DNA from: a bacterium
GTDB lineage: Bacteria; Bacteroidota; Bacteroidia; Flavobacteriales_D; Crocinitomicaceae
Assembly: GCA_024742305.1 (NCBI GenBank)
Contig: JANSYQ010000001.1
Location: 248,001-312,000 of the forward strand
Length of the DNA: 64,000 nt
Reading direction: 5' to 3'
A program made the translations under genes and the position numbers. Positions 1 to 8,654 of the stretch are shown piece after piece; position 1 is the stretch's first letter; the number at the start of each line of letters is the position of its first letter. The notes beneath the pieces were generated by a model. It was not told where the DNA came from. It saw only the letters and a list, made by a program, of their open reading frames with translations, and did not search any database.

Positions 1-47
1 ACCTGAAAAAATATTTATCTTCATATAAATTTACGAAAAAAGACACA

Positions 48-611
48 ATGACAGGATTACTTATAGCTGGCGGAATTGTACTGATAGTGGTGATTTGGTA
101 CATATCAGCAAACAACAAATTGGTTCGTTTAAAGAATCGCAGAGAAAATGCCTTTGCCGATATTGACGTACAATTGAAACAACGTCACGATTTAATTCCA
201 CAACTTCTTGGATCCGTGAAAGGATACATGGAGCACGAGGAAAAAGTATTAACACGCGTTACCGCGGCACGTTCAGGAGCTATGAGCGCTAGTTCAATTA
301 ACGACAAAATTGCAGCGGAAGCTGAACTAGGAGCAGCCATGAGTGCGTTCAACATTCAGGTAGAGGCCTACCCAGACTTAAAAGCCAACAGCAACTTCAT
401 GCAGTTGCAAGCAGAGATTTCTGATATCGAAAACAAACTAGCAGCAGTGCGTCGTTTCTTTAATTCAGCAACGCGCGAGTTAAACGATGCGATTGAATCC
501 ATTCCGTCGAATATCGTTGCAAACATGAAAGGTATGAAGACAGAGCCAATGTTTGATTTGGGTACTGCACAACGTGCCGAAATGGACAAGGCTCCGGAAA
601 TTAAATTCTAA
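48..611 (+). CDS. lemA: LemA family protein
   Basis: A 187-residue protein with one N-terminal membrane helix (about residues 4-20) followed by a long helical domain. The segment around residues 23-55, with NRRENAFADIDVQLKQRHDL, is the LemA signature. LemA proteins are membrane-anchored helical-bundle proteins whose biochemical role is not settled. The ATG at 48 puts the anchor helix directly at the N terminus. The next gene, 8 bp downstream, is an M48 protease, a conserved LemA partner, so the two are probably co-transcribed. Confidence 0.93.
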   Translation: MTGLLIAGGIVLIVVIWYISANNKLVRLKNRRENAFADIDVQLKQRHDLIPQLLGSVKGYMEHEEKVLTRVTAARSGAMSASSINDKIAAEAELGAAMSAFNIQVEAYPDLKANSNFMQLQAEISDIENKLAAVRRFFNSATRELNDAIESIPSNIVANMKGMKTEPMFDLGTAQRAEMDKAPEIKF

Positions 612-619
612 GAAACCGG

Positions 620-1549
620 ATGAAATACGTTGGTCTCGATACGCAGATTCGACGCAACAATAGGCGTTCGATACTGTTACTTCTCTCCTTTCCTCTGCTC
701 ATATTGGCAGGAGTTTATGGCTTCTTCTTGTGGATACATCAAGGGAACTTTTATGCTGCTGGTTATGACTTTATGGTCACCATTCCCTTTGTTTTGGGCG
801 GTGTAGCGATTTGGTTTCTTATTGCGTTTTCGAGTCATTCCACCATGATTCGTTTAGCGACGGGCTCCGAAACACTGGATCGAAAAAATAACATGCGCGT
901 GTACAACCTCACGGAGAACCTGTGTATGTCGGTAGGGATGAAAATGCCCAAGCTGCGCATTATTGAATCCGATCAGTTGAATGCATTCGCCTCAGGAATC
1001 AATGAAAATACCTACACGGTAACGCTTACACGCGGAATCATTGAGAAGTTGAACGATCAGGAACTGGAAGGTGTAATTGCGCACGAATTGATGCACATTC
1101 GCAACCGAGATGTTCGCCTGTTGATCGTATCAATCATTTTCGTGGGTATTTTTTCCTTCGTGGTAAGCATTCTTTTCCGCAGCCTCTTGTTTGGTGGTGC
1201 AAGAAGACGCAATAACAAAGATGGTGGTGGACAGCTAATCATCATTGCCTTGGTAATTGCCGTGGTTGTTTACTTTCTTTCCATTTTGTTCCGATTTGCA
1301 TTATCTCGAAAACGGGAGTACATGGCAGATGCAGGAGCCGCAGACATGACAAGAAACCCGATGGCGTTGGCGAGTGCCCTCCGAAAAATAAGTGGTAATT
1401 CGAACGTTGATGTAAACAGTGATGAAGTCAAACAAATGTTCATTGATAATGGCCCAGCCGAAAACGAAGCAGGGTTCTCAGGTCTTTCCGGCTTGTTTGC
1501 AACGCACCCACCGATCATGAAGCGCGTTCAGTTTTTGGAGAATATGTAA
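620..1549 (+). CDS. HtpX-like M48 family zinc metalloprotease
   Basis: A 309-residue integral-membrane protease. Two helices lie near the N terminus (about 19-38 and 50-71). The zinc-binding HELMH motif is at residues 155-159, two further helices follow (about 165-225), and the third-ligand region EYMADAGAA comes after them. The family degrades misfolded membrane proteins at the cytoplasmic membrane. It follows lemA by 8 bp, the usual LemA-HtpX arrangement. Family assignment is secure; the substrate is not known from sequence. Confidence 0.93.
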   Translation: MKYVGLDTQIRRNNRRSILLLLSFPLLILAGVYGFFLWIHQGNFYAAGYDFMVTIPFVLGGVAIWFLIAFSSHSTMIRLATGSETLDRKNNMRVYNLTENLCMSVGMKMPKLRIIESDQLNAFASGINENTYTVTLTRGIIEKLNDQELEGVIAHELMHIRNRDVRLLIVSIIFVGIFSFVVSILFRSLLFGGARRRNNKDGGGQLIIIALVIAVVVYFLSILFRFALSRKREYMADAGAADMTRNPMALASALRKISGNSNVDVNSDEVKQMFIDNGPAENEAGFSGLSGLFATHPPIMKRVQFLENM

Positions 1550-1604
1550 GTGAATTTTGAATGATGAATTAGAAATTAGGAATTGGTTCATCGTAGATAT
1601 TAGG

Positions 1605-1634
1605 CGACCGGATCAAGTTGATTCGGTCGTTTTT
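1605..1634 (+). terminator. Rho-independent terminator after the lemA-M48 operon
   Basis: An almost continuous hairpin: CGACCG pairs with CGGTCG and an inner ATCAA with TTGAT, followed by TTTTT. It lies 56 bp after the M48 stop codon. Confidence 0.8.
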
Positions 1635-1703
1635 CATTGTATCCGTCCTGACTGTTTTCACAAAAAATCCCAATTTGCTTTTGTTATTCCGATAAATAAT
1701 TCA

Positions 1704-1720
1704 ACTTTGCATTACAAAGT
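1704..1720. promoter_or_regulatory. Inverted-repeat operator ACTTTG-N5-CAAAGT, copy 1
   Basis: ACTTTG CATTA CAAAGT followed by ACTTTT lies 12 bp before the start at 1733. The same 6-5-6 inverted repeat with the same flank recurs at 2661-2677 before the third gene of the cluster. The small winged-helix regulator encoded between them is the obvious candidate to bind both. That assignment is inference. Confidence 0.6.
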
Positions 1721-1732
1721 ACTTTTATCTCT

Positions 1733-2353
1733 ATGGAAAAAGACACGCAGCATTTAGAGCAATTGGCAGAAATTCGGGACATTATGAACAAGTCCACCCG
1801 GTTTTTATCGCTCAGTGGTTTATCAGGAGTTGTAGCAGGTGTTGCTGCAATTGGCGGTGCTTGGGCAGCGTACGACTATCTTGGCAAGCACGCAATTGGG
1901 CTCAACGTATACACTACAGATCGTGCCGACATGATTCAATTCTTTTTGTTAGATGCATTCATAGTATTGGCAGTTGCTGTTGGTTTTGGAAGCATTTTCA
2001 CCATTCGAAAGGCACGGAAAAATGGACAAAGTGTTTTCAATAAAATGGGGATGCGCCTGCTGATCAACCTTTGTATTCCACTATTTACCGGAGGCGCTTT
2101 TGGGCTGATCGTTTTGTACCACGGAGGACTTTTTCTTCTGCCTTCTATAATGCTGATATTTTACGGTTTGGCGCTTATTAATGCCAGCAAATACACCTTG
2201 GAAGATATTCGCTATTTGGGCTATTGTGAAATCGCGCTTGGACTTGCCTCTGCTTTCTTCATTGGTTATGGTTTACTATTTTGGGCACTTGGTTTCGGTG
2301 TATTACACATCATTTACGGAACCATCATGTATTTTAAGTACGACCGAGCGTGA
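1733..2353 (+). CDS. Integral membrane protein, unknown function
   Basis: A 206-residue protein with a soluble N terminus of about 25 residues and then roughly five to six hydrophobic segments (about 28-46, 68-90, 111-130, 133-150, 162-180, 182-200). No catalytic motif was recognised. Its stop overlaps by 4 bp (GTGA) the GTG start of a winged-helix regulator, so the two are translationally coupled. In such pairs the membrane protein is often a sensor or regulated partner, but that is not shown here. The inverted repeat immediately upstream suggests autoregulation by the downstream gene. Confidence 0.85.
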   Translation: MEKDTQHLEQLAEIRDIMNKSTRFLSLSGLSGVVAGVAAIGGAWAAYDYLGKHAIGLNVYTTDRADMIQFFLLDAFIVLAVAVGFGSIFTIRKARKNGQSVFNKMGMRLLINLCIPLFTGGAFGLIVLYHGGLFLLPSIMLIFYGLALINASKYTLEDIRYLGYCEIALGLASAFFIGYGLLFWALGFGVLHIIYGTIMYFKYDRA

Positions 2354-2643
2354 AAAATATAATTGCACATCTGGACAAAGCATTCGAAAGTCGAGTCAGG
2401 CTGGGCATTATGTCCATGCTGATGGTGAACGAGTCGGTAGATTTCAAAACGATCAAGGAAACACTCGACGTTTCTGATGGAAATCTCGCTAGCCACTTGG
2501 CGGCATTGGAAAAAAAGGAATACATCAACATTACCAAACAGTTTATAGAAAGAAAACCCAACACCTCGTATTCGCTATCGCCAGCTGGAAGATTGGCGTT
2601 TAAAAAACACCTTGAGGCCTTGGAAGCATTAATTGGCAAATAA
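2350..2643 (+). CDS. Small winged-helix transcriptional regulator
   Basis: A 97-residue, single-domain DNA-binding protein of the MarR/ArsR-like 'winged helix DNA-binding' type (HTH_34 family). The helix-turn-helix is around residues 30-52 (TIKETLDVSDGNLASHLAAL), followed by a wing with the ERKPNTSYSLSPAGR motif. The start is a GTG overlapping the upstream stop by 4 bp. Two identical inverted repeats before the first and third genes of the cluster are its likely operators, implying control of both transcription units including its own. Confidence 0.88.
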   Translation: MKNIIAHLDKAFESRVRLGIMSMLMVNESVDFKTIKETLDVSDGNLASHLAALEKKEYINITKQFIERKPNTSYSLSPAGRLAFKKHLEALEALIGK

Positions 2644-2660
2644 TATTTTTTTACTCTTTT

Positions 2661-2677
2661 ACTTTGTATTTCAAAGT
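2661..2677. promoter_or_regulatory. Inverted-repeat operator ACTTTG-N5-CAAAGT, copy 2
   Basis: ACTTTG TATTT CAAAGT followed by ACTTTT, 17 bp before the start at 2695. It matches the copy at 1704-1720 in both half-sites, spacer length and flank. Confidence 0.6.
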
Positions 2678-2694
2678 ACTTTTAATTACCCGAT

Positions 2695-4206
2695 ATGACA
2701 CGAACAAAAATCATCAAAATCGTACTCCTTCTCACAGGAGGAATTCTTTTCAACCTATTGTTTTGGGAGGAAAACATGGGCATCAATTTACTGTTATTTT
2801 CCACATTTCTCATCGCCATTGGCCTGATGACACAAGGAATTCTGTTTGCATCCAAAGGCATTTGGGTATCTATTGCAGGCGTTCTTTTAACCGGAATTAT
2901 GGTCGTGTATCATCATTCACTTGCTGCTCGAATCATTCACATAATTTCATTGATTGTATTCACTGGGTTTCTCTGTGAGCCTCAATTAAAAGCCGTTTTC
3001 AATGCCATTCTCGCCTCTCTTTTGAATGTTATCGACCTTCCCAAGCACGTCACGCTTGAACTGTTCCAAGGTGGTTCAAATAATGTCAAGTTTCAAAGAC
3101 GTTGGCGTTGGATCAAACTGATTGTCATTCCCATAGCGGCATTTTGGTTGTTTTATATCATATTCTATGCATCCAATCCTGTTTTCTCTGAATTGTCCGA
3201 TCGTTTTTGGGGATCCATCGGCGATTTCTTTATGACCATTTTCAAAGATTTTTCGCTTTTTTGGATGATTCAGTTTATCGTTGGAATGAGCATTGTAGGT
3301 TTGATTGTTTTGCGTTCAAAATCAAATCGCGTTCAGTTGTTAGAGGACAAATTTGGTGATACTATCGTGCGTCGTCGATCCAAAAAAGAAAGCATTTTCC
3401 GCTTGCGAAAATTGACTATGATTTCGCTGCTCAATGAGTACAAGTCTGCACTGCTTTTGGTTGGGTCCATCAATGCGCTACTGTTGGTGGTTAACGCAAT
3501 TGATATTCATTGGATATGGTTCAATTTTGAATATAACGGAACCGCAAACCTTTCGCAGTTAGTTCACGAAGGAACCTACCTGTTGATTTTAAGCATCCTG
3601 CTTTCCATGGGAATTTTGTTGTATTTCTTCCGCCGTAATATCAACTTCTTGCCTGAGAATATTTGGCTTCGAAGACTTTCAAACGCATGGATTATCCAAA
3701 ATGCGATCCTTATGATTTCCGTTGTAATTCGCAACTATCATTACATGTATCATTTTGGTTTGGCGTACAAGAGAATTGGTGTGATGTTTTTCCTCACGGC
3801 AGTCATTATTGGTTTGATCACACTTTACATTAAAATCAACAAAAAGAAAACCTCTTTTTACTTGCTGCGCGTAAACAGTTGGGCCGTATACTTTCTCTTA
3901 CTGATATTAAGTTCAGTGAACTGGGACATGGTCATCGTTCGGCACAATATCGAATATACACATGAGAAAAACTTGGACGTTTCATTCTTGCTTTCTCTTT
4001 CGGATAAGACCTTGCCCGTCATTCATAAAAACCGAGCGAAACTCAATTTAGGACGTGACCACAATTATCGACCGATAACCTATGAACAGCAACTTGACGA
4101 CAGAATTGAAGATTTCAATCGGATGTACAAAAACCTCTCATGGAAGTCTTGGAACTATCACGACCAAAAAGCTCATCAATTTTTTACGTCATTGGATAAG
4201 AATTAA
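2695..4206 (+). CDS. DUF4173/DUF4153-type polytopic membrane protein
   Basis: A 503-residue protein with about eleven or twelve hydrophobic segments through residue 410 and a soluble C-terminal tail of about 90 residues. Length, segment pattern and the tail resemble the DUF4153/DUF4173 membrane proteins of Bacteroidota. Their function is unknown. It has its own copy of the operator found before the first gene of the cluster, so it is probably co-regulated with, but transcribed separately from, the regulator pair. A strong terminator follows. Confidence 0.8.
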   Translation: MTRTKIIKIVLLLTGGILFNLLFWEENMGINLLLFSTFLIAIGLMTQGILFASKGIWVSIAGVLLTGIMVVYHHSLAARIIHIISLIVFTGFLCEPQLKAVFNAILASLLNVIDLPKHVTLELFQGGSNNVKFQRRWRWIKLIVIPIAAFWLFYIIFYASNPVFSELSDRFWGSIGDFFMTIFKDFSLFWMIQFIVGMSIVGLIVLRSKSNRVQLLEDKFGDTIVRRRSKKESIFRLRKLTMISLLNEYKSALLLVGSINALLLVVNAIDIHWIWFNFEYNGTANLSQLVHEGTYLLILSILLSMGILLYFFRRNINFLPENIWLRRLSNAWIIQNAILMISVVIRNYHYMYHFGLAYKRIGVMFFLTAVIIGLITLYIKINKKKTSFYLLRVNSWAVYFLLLILSSVNWDMVIVRHNIEYTHEKNLDVSFLLSLSDKTLPVIHKNRAKLNLGRDHNYRPITYEQQLDDRIEDFNRMYKNLSWKSWNYHDQKAHQFFTSLDKN

Positions 4207-4226
4207 TGATGCCTAATCGCGAAAAG

Positions 4227-4264
4227 AAGCGACTGAATTCCGAGGTGGAACCAGTCGCTTTTTA
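4227..4264 (+). terminator. Rho-independent terminator
   Basis: A perfect 9-bp stem, AAGCGACTG pairing with CAGTCGCTT, separated by 16 nt and followed by TTTT, 20 bp after the stop of the DUF4173-type gene. Confidence 0.85.
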
Positions 4265-4607
4265 GTGGTTATGGGGTTTATATTTGGGAAAGTTTACGTC
4301 GAGGTCGAATTGAAAGATAACTCGCGTGCCCGCGGTCAGGAAGGCAGTGTTGTATTTTTTAACCACAAAGGTGCGGAGAACACTAAGGAGAGTGGGTGAA
4401 AGTTACATTCGAGAGGTGCACTAGATTATGACAAAGTCATAATCCACAGTGTTCTTTACTCTTTTTGGACTATAAACTGCGCTCCGTGCGCCCCGTGACT
4501 CTGTAGTAAATTCACTGTTATGGGCGTCTTGTCAACATCTAGGCAATTTACACGTCGAGGGCCTCAGTGTACTTTGATTTTCTACTTCAAAAGTCTTCTT
4601 ATTCTAT
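4265..4607. other. Gene-free stretch with a perfect 9-bp hairpin
   Basis: No credible coding region lies between the convergent genes here. The only clear structure is GATTATGAC AAA GTCATAATC at 4424-4444, a perfect 9-bp stem with a 3-nt loop. The nearby AACCACAAAGGTGCGGAG-type text resembles low-value intergenic repeat sequence common in this phylum. No function is assigned. Confidence 0.5.
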
Positions 4608-6935
4608 TTAAATTCCCGCGTGCCCTTTTTTGTAGTTTTCAATGAGTTCCAGAAGTTGCTCATCTTTCTCATTTTTGGGTTGCATCAACAGCGAGTAATT
4701 GTATAGCTCATCCATTGTCAGCTTATTTTTGAACGCTGAATTGCGCATCACCAAACCAAACGCAACCACTGTATTGAGTTTGCGCCCTCTTTCGATGGCA
4801 TCTTTGCAATACACTGGGTACGCTCGTTCTATACTTTTTTCAGCTTCGAAAGGTTTGTAGCGAAGACGGACATTGGCAATTCGATCTTCGTTTTCGACCA
4901 AAAGAGAATCATGGATACGCTGAATTTCATACACAGCCACCACCTCATGATTATAACCGATCTCTCCCCCGTCCTTTGTATCATCAATGAAATCCTCCGG
5001 CTGCAACATGCGGTTCTCGTAGCCAATCAAACGGTAAGAAGTTACCATCATTGAGTCGAATTCAACATCCAATTTCACGTCGCGCGCGATATTAAGAAGA
5101 TTTCCCACTTCCTCTACCAAAACGGTATGGCTTTCTTCTAGCGAGTTGATGTAAAAGTGGTTTCCATCTCCACGATCCGCTAAAGACTCAAGAATATCAT
5201 TGCGATAGTTTCCCATTCCAAAGCCGAGTGCCGTAAGATAGATACCGCTTCCGCGCTTTTCAGAAATGTAGGCTTCTAGCTCGCTTGTATTGCTGATTCC
5301 CACATTAAAATCGCCGTCAGTACATAAGATTATTCGGTTGTTCTTCTCGAGATCCAAGTTGGCCTCTGCTAAGTCGTACGCTTTTTGTACTCCTCCCATT
5401 CCGTTCGTTGAACCTCCTGAATTCAAGTTATTCAAGGCTTGAAGAATGGCTGATTTATCGGAGGTCGGCTCCAAAGCAACACCTACATTCCCCGCGTAGG
5501 TAACAATGGAAACCACGTCCTCTTCCTCTAGCGTTTTGACAAAATCTTTCAATCCTTCTTTTAACAAGGGCAATTTATTTGGAGAGGACATCGACCCTGA
5601 AACATCAACAAGGAAGACGAAATTGTGATTCTTACGCGCCTGATCTTTGGGTAGATCCATGGCTTTCAAGTGAACAGATAGCAATTCGCTTTCTTCGTTC
5701 CACATGCACTCAGAGCGTACGACATTGACGTGCATCAGTTCGTTTTCCGGTACATCAATCGTTCTGTAATGAAACGCATTGATCATCTCTTCCATTTTAA
5801 CAGCATCGCGTTGAACTTCCGCTCCTGTTTCGATGCAGTTTTGTACGTAGGTCCACGATGCACGATCTACATCCAATCCGAAGGTGGAGTTTGGGTGTTC
5901 CTTAGGTGATAGAAACATGTTCTCGTAAATTGCGTGAAAACGATCGGCGCTAATTCTAGGTTCCAGCGAAGCGATAAATTCCTCGCGTTCTTTCCGAGCA
6001 ATTTCCTCAGCTGTCAACTCGGGTTTGGGTATAATTTCTTCCTTAGCTGATTCGACAGATTTTGGAGTTGGACTTCGGAAAGAACGGTGACTTTGATATT
6101 CATAGGACCTTCTTTCACGGTATAAATCGAAATAACTTTTAGACTCCACAGAAATAACGCCTCCGGTGAAATCGCCGTATTTTGCTGGAACACCGCCAGT
6201 CAGAACGGTAACTTGGTTCATGGAAGATTTCGGAATTACGGGCATGGATCGAACACGAACTCCATCAATAAAATAAATGGTTCCGTCTGATCTCGCCCCA
6301 CGAATATTGGGTCCAAGATTTCCTCCTTCATCAAATTGAACACCGCCTACAGTTGCCGCCATTTGGGTTGCCGCTCTTGTGGGCATGTGACGAATATCTT
6401 CATTGGTAAAGGTTGCACTTGAAACTCCACCTGATTTATCTAGCAGTGGAACTCTATATGCCTTCACCGAGACACATTGAATCTCCATGATATCTTGTCC
6501 GTATGACATTTGAATTCCCGCGGCTGGACCTCCATTCCAATAGTTTGGATCTACAAGTGAAGTGTTCCCCATCTTTTGTCCTGCACCGATTTCAAATTTT
6601 CCGTTTCTGTTCACATCTATTCCTGCGAGTACAGTATCAATAAGTACGGTTGTGCTTAGCAATTGACGTTCCTGAACAAAAAAATCTTTCGTCCCGTAAT
6701 CGTTTCCTAGATAAGAGAACCGCAGTGTTTGCATTCCTAATGGCACTTCTTTAGCGACAAAAAGACCGTCATTATCTGTGGTTCCGATCCATGTTTCTGT
6801 GGAGTCATCTTGAAGAAATACACTTACCTGAAGTGGTCCAAGTGTTGGATTGTTGAGAAACGTTAGTTGTAACGCTCCTTCTTGCGCAAAACTGTTTAGG
6901 GAGCAGCCAAGTAGAAGAATCAGTACATATTTCAT
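4608..6935 (-). CDS. YfbK-type vWA protein with carboxypeptidase-like and TonB-plug domains
   Basis: A 775-residue exported protein. It begins with a hydrophobic signal (residues 1-18); an LLGC sequence at 8-11 could also be a very short lipobox. Domains in order are a carboxypeptidase-regulatory-like beta domain (about 20-105), a TonB-receptor-plug-like segment (about 165-268, with GPNIRGARSDGTIYFIDGV), a charged linker, the vWA-associated N-terminal domain (about 330-425), a vWA domain with MIDAS DVSGSMS at 444-450, and a C-terminal DUF3520-like region. There is no TonB beta barrel, so it cannot be a receptor. It is probably a surface or periplasmic metal-dependent adhesion or assembly protein. 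It has no operon partner. Confidence 0.85.
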   Translation of the reverse strand: MKYVLILLLGCSLNSFAQEGALQLTFLNNPTLGPLQVSVFLQDDSTETWIGTTDNDGLFVAKEVPLGMQTLRFSYLGNDYGTKDFFVQERQLLSTTVLIDTVLAGIDVNRNGKFEIGAGQKMGNTSLVDPNYWNGGPAAGIQMSYGQDIMEIQCVSVKAYRVPLLDKSGGVSSATFTNEDIRHMPTRAATQMAATVGGVQFDEGGNLGPNIRGARSDGTIYFIDGVRVRSMPVIPKSSMNQVTVLTGGVPAKYGDFTGGVISVESKSYFDLYRERRSYEYQSHRSFRSPTPKSVESAKEEIIPKPELTAEEIARKEREEFIASLEPRISADRFHAIYENMFLSPKEHPNSTFGLDVDRASWTYVQNCIETGAEVQRDAVKMEEMINAFHYRTIDVPENELMHVNVVRSECMWNEESELLSVHLKAMDLPKDQARKNHNFVFLVDVSGSMSSPNKLPLLKEGLKDFVKTLEEEDVVSIVTYAGNVGVALEPTSDKSAILQALNNLNSGGSTNGMGGVQKAYDLAEANLDLEKNNRIILCTDGDFNVGISNTSELEAYISEKRGSGIYLTALGFGMGNYRNDILESLADRGDGNHFYINSLEESHTVLVEEVGNLLNIARDVKLDVEFDSMMVTSYRLIGYENRMLQPEDFIDDTKDGGEIGYNHEVVAVYEIQRIHDSLLVENEDRIANVRLRYKPFEAEKSIERAYPVYCKDAIERGRKLNTVVAFGLVMRNSAFKNKLTMDELYNYSLLMQPKNEKDEQLLELIENYKKGHAGI

Positions 6936-7059
6936 AGTGCCATTTATTTGTAGGATGCACTATGGTTGATTTTTCCATATTGATTGCATGAAAGATCGTT
7001 TTTTCTCCCTCATTAGAGGACGACTTTCAACAGACGAAGGCAAAACAATTGTATCAGTT

Positions 7060-7923
7060 TTACACTTCCGAAACAGTTTCTAGCATCAATTCACGCAGAT
7101 CATCTTCGGTGATGGTGTCCTGTAGAATTTCATTGAGCGGTCCTGTGAGTTCTTTCACGCCTTGTTCAATCAAAGCATTGTTTCCGTTTGCTGCGGCTTG
7201 CTCACAAATGGAATAAATGAGAATGGACATTTTGGCCTGTGTAAGCTCTGGGAAGAGCTCACTGTGTTTCGCGATGTTTTTCAAAAAGGTTTGATTCATA
7301 GGATCGTCGAGTTCGTTCACTCCGATGCAGAAAATCAAAAATTCATCCTCGTTTGCCAAGTCCAATTCAGGATATAGACTAAGATATTCGTTCACAATCG
7401 GTTCAAAATCCTTTTCCTTTTCGACCAATTCATTAATGTACGACTGCATGAACGCCTGGTCCCGGTTGCCTTCGTCATATTTCTCTTCTAACTGAAACAA
7501 TAGCGTGGAAGAAGGGTCGATTACGCCTTTACTGACTTCCAAAATTTCGTTGGCTGAAACAGCACCAACAATACGATTTAACTCTTCCCTATCTGGCGAG
7601 AGAAATAACATAGTTGGGTAGGCATCCAGTCCAAATTCAGCCATTAGATAGTCGCCGTCGCCTTCTTCTCCATCCAACTTCAAGTTGATAAAGTGTTCGT
7701 TCATGTAGGCGCCTAGCTCTTCTTCTACAAATACTTCTCGGCTCAGGTATTTGCACGGTCCGCACCAAGTTGCGTAAACGTCGATAAAAATGGGTTTGTT
7801 TTCTGCTTTCGCTTTTTCCAAAGCAGCGTCAAGAGAAATGTGTTCAAAAGAAATGCCTTCGGCAGATGCACCGAAAGTACAGAGCGCAACTGCGAGAGTT
7901 GCAAGGAGAGATCTCAACTTCAT
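7060..7923 (-). CDS. Exported thioredoxin-domain protein
   Basis: Taken from the ATG at 7923, which gives 287 residues beginning with a clean signal peptide (residues 1-22). The longer open frame to 8028 would bury it behind 35 untypical residues. A thioredoxin fold spans about 25-135 with the redox pair C54-G-P-C57 in the ATWCGPCK motif and the cis-Pro region YPTMLFLS. The remaining 150 residues are helical, as in periplasmic DUF255/thioredoxin-like proteins of Bacteroidota. It probably acts as a periplasmic disulphide reductase or isomerase. It is divergent from the gene at 8079. Confidence 0.87.
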   Translation of the reverse strand: MKLRSLLATLAVALCTFGASAEGISFEHISLDAALEKAKAENKPIFIDVYATWCGPCKYLSREVFVEEELGAYMNEHFINLKLDGEEGDGDYLMAEFGLDAYPTMLFLSPDREELNRIVGAVSANEILEVSKGVIDPSSTLLFQLEEKYDEGNRDQAFMQSYINELVEKEKDFEPIVNEYLSLYPELDLANEDEFLIFCIGVNELDDPMNQTFLKNIAKHSELFPELTQAKMSILIYSICEQAAANGNNALIEQGVKELTGPLNEILQDTITEDDLRELMLETVSEV

Positions 7924-7960
7924 GTTTCTGGTTTTAGTGGGTTTTATACTCTTATAACTT

Positions 7961-7976
7961 ATTATGTATGCATAAT
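7961..7976. promoter_or_regulatory. Small inverted repeat between divergent genes
   Basis: ATTATG TATG CATAAT lies between the thioredoxin-like gene and the plus-strand membrane-protein gene. It may be an operator, but a 6-bp arm in AT-rich DNA is weak evidence. Confidence 0.25.
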
Positions 7977-8078
7977 ATTGTGTTGTTGAGAATAAATTTG
8001 TTTGTGGCATATCTGAATTCACTTGCACGGAAAAATGGAATCACTACATTTACAGGTACTCACCAAAAACCTATAACC

Positions 8079-8618
8079 ATGGAACAGTTCTATGTCTGTG
8101 ACTCACTTACTGCTTACTCTACCGAAGATGGAATTTTAATCGAAGAGAAGAAAAAAGGAACATTAAAAATGGTGCTTACGATCCTTCTAATGGGAGTTTT
8201 GATGCTCATTGGCGGTTTGTTAATAGGCATTTTCGGCGGCACAATTGGAATGGCGGTTGGACCTTGGCTTATATGGGGCTCTATTCTTGTCTTAGCGGTG
8301 GCCGTAATTTCTTTTATCATCAAGCTCGCCATGAATCAGGACCCGAAAATAACGCTGAACAAGCACACGAAGGAAGTTACCATGCGCGGCAAGGTGATTG
8401 CCTTTAGCGATATTTCGGCTATCGACTATTCAGAACAGTCTATGATGTCCAAAACAATGGTTATAGCCTTTTTAATCGTTAACGGAAAGAAAAAGTCGCT
8501 TTTTAGCACTGCTCTTGTATCGAAGAACCCAAAGGAGACAGTGAGTTTCATCAAGGATTTGGAGCGATTCATTCAAAATGAGGGGCACAAAGATGCTTCG
8601 AAAGAGGACGCAACTTGA
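8079..8618 (+). CDS. Small membrane protein, unknown function
   Basis: The start is set at the ATG at 8079 (MEQFYVCDSL); the open frame reaching back to 7968 would overlap the divergent promoter region. The 179-residue product has two adjacent membrane helices (about residues 28-50 and 57-80) and a soluble C-terminal domain resembling PH-like YcxB or bacterial-PH domains (KITLNKHTKEVTMRGKVIAF). No specific family is claimed. It lies alone between the thioredoxin-like gene and a secreted beta-barrel candidate. Confidence 0.7.
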   Translation: MEQFYVCDSLTAYSTEDGILIEEKKKGTLKMVLTILLMGVLMLIGGLLIGIFGGTIGMAVGPWLIWGSILVLAVAVISFIIKLAMNQDPKITLNKHTKEVTMRGKVIAFSDISAIDYSEQSMMSKTMVIAFLIVNGKKKSLFSTALVSKNPKETVSFIKDLERFIQNEGHKDASKEDAT

Positions 8619-8654
8619 GAACTTACTTCCAACAAATTGTAACACCATTTATTT

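Noticed and set aside
1557-1757. A 66-residue reading frame overlapping the start of the membrane protein gene at 1733
   Set aside because: It covers a terminator and an operator and has no domain; the reading frame at 1733 is clearly coding.
4424-4444. The perfect 9-bp hairpin as a terminator or RNA
   Set aside because: No T-run on either strand and no transcript context; recorded only as a hairpin.
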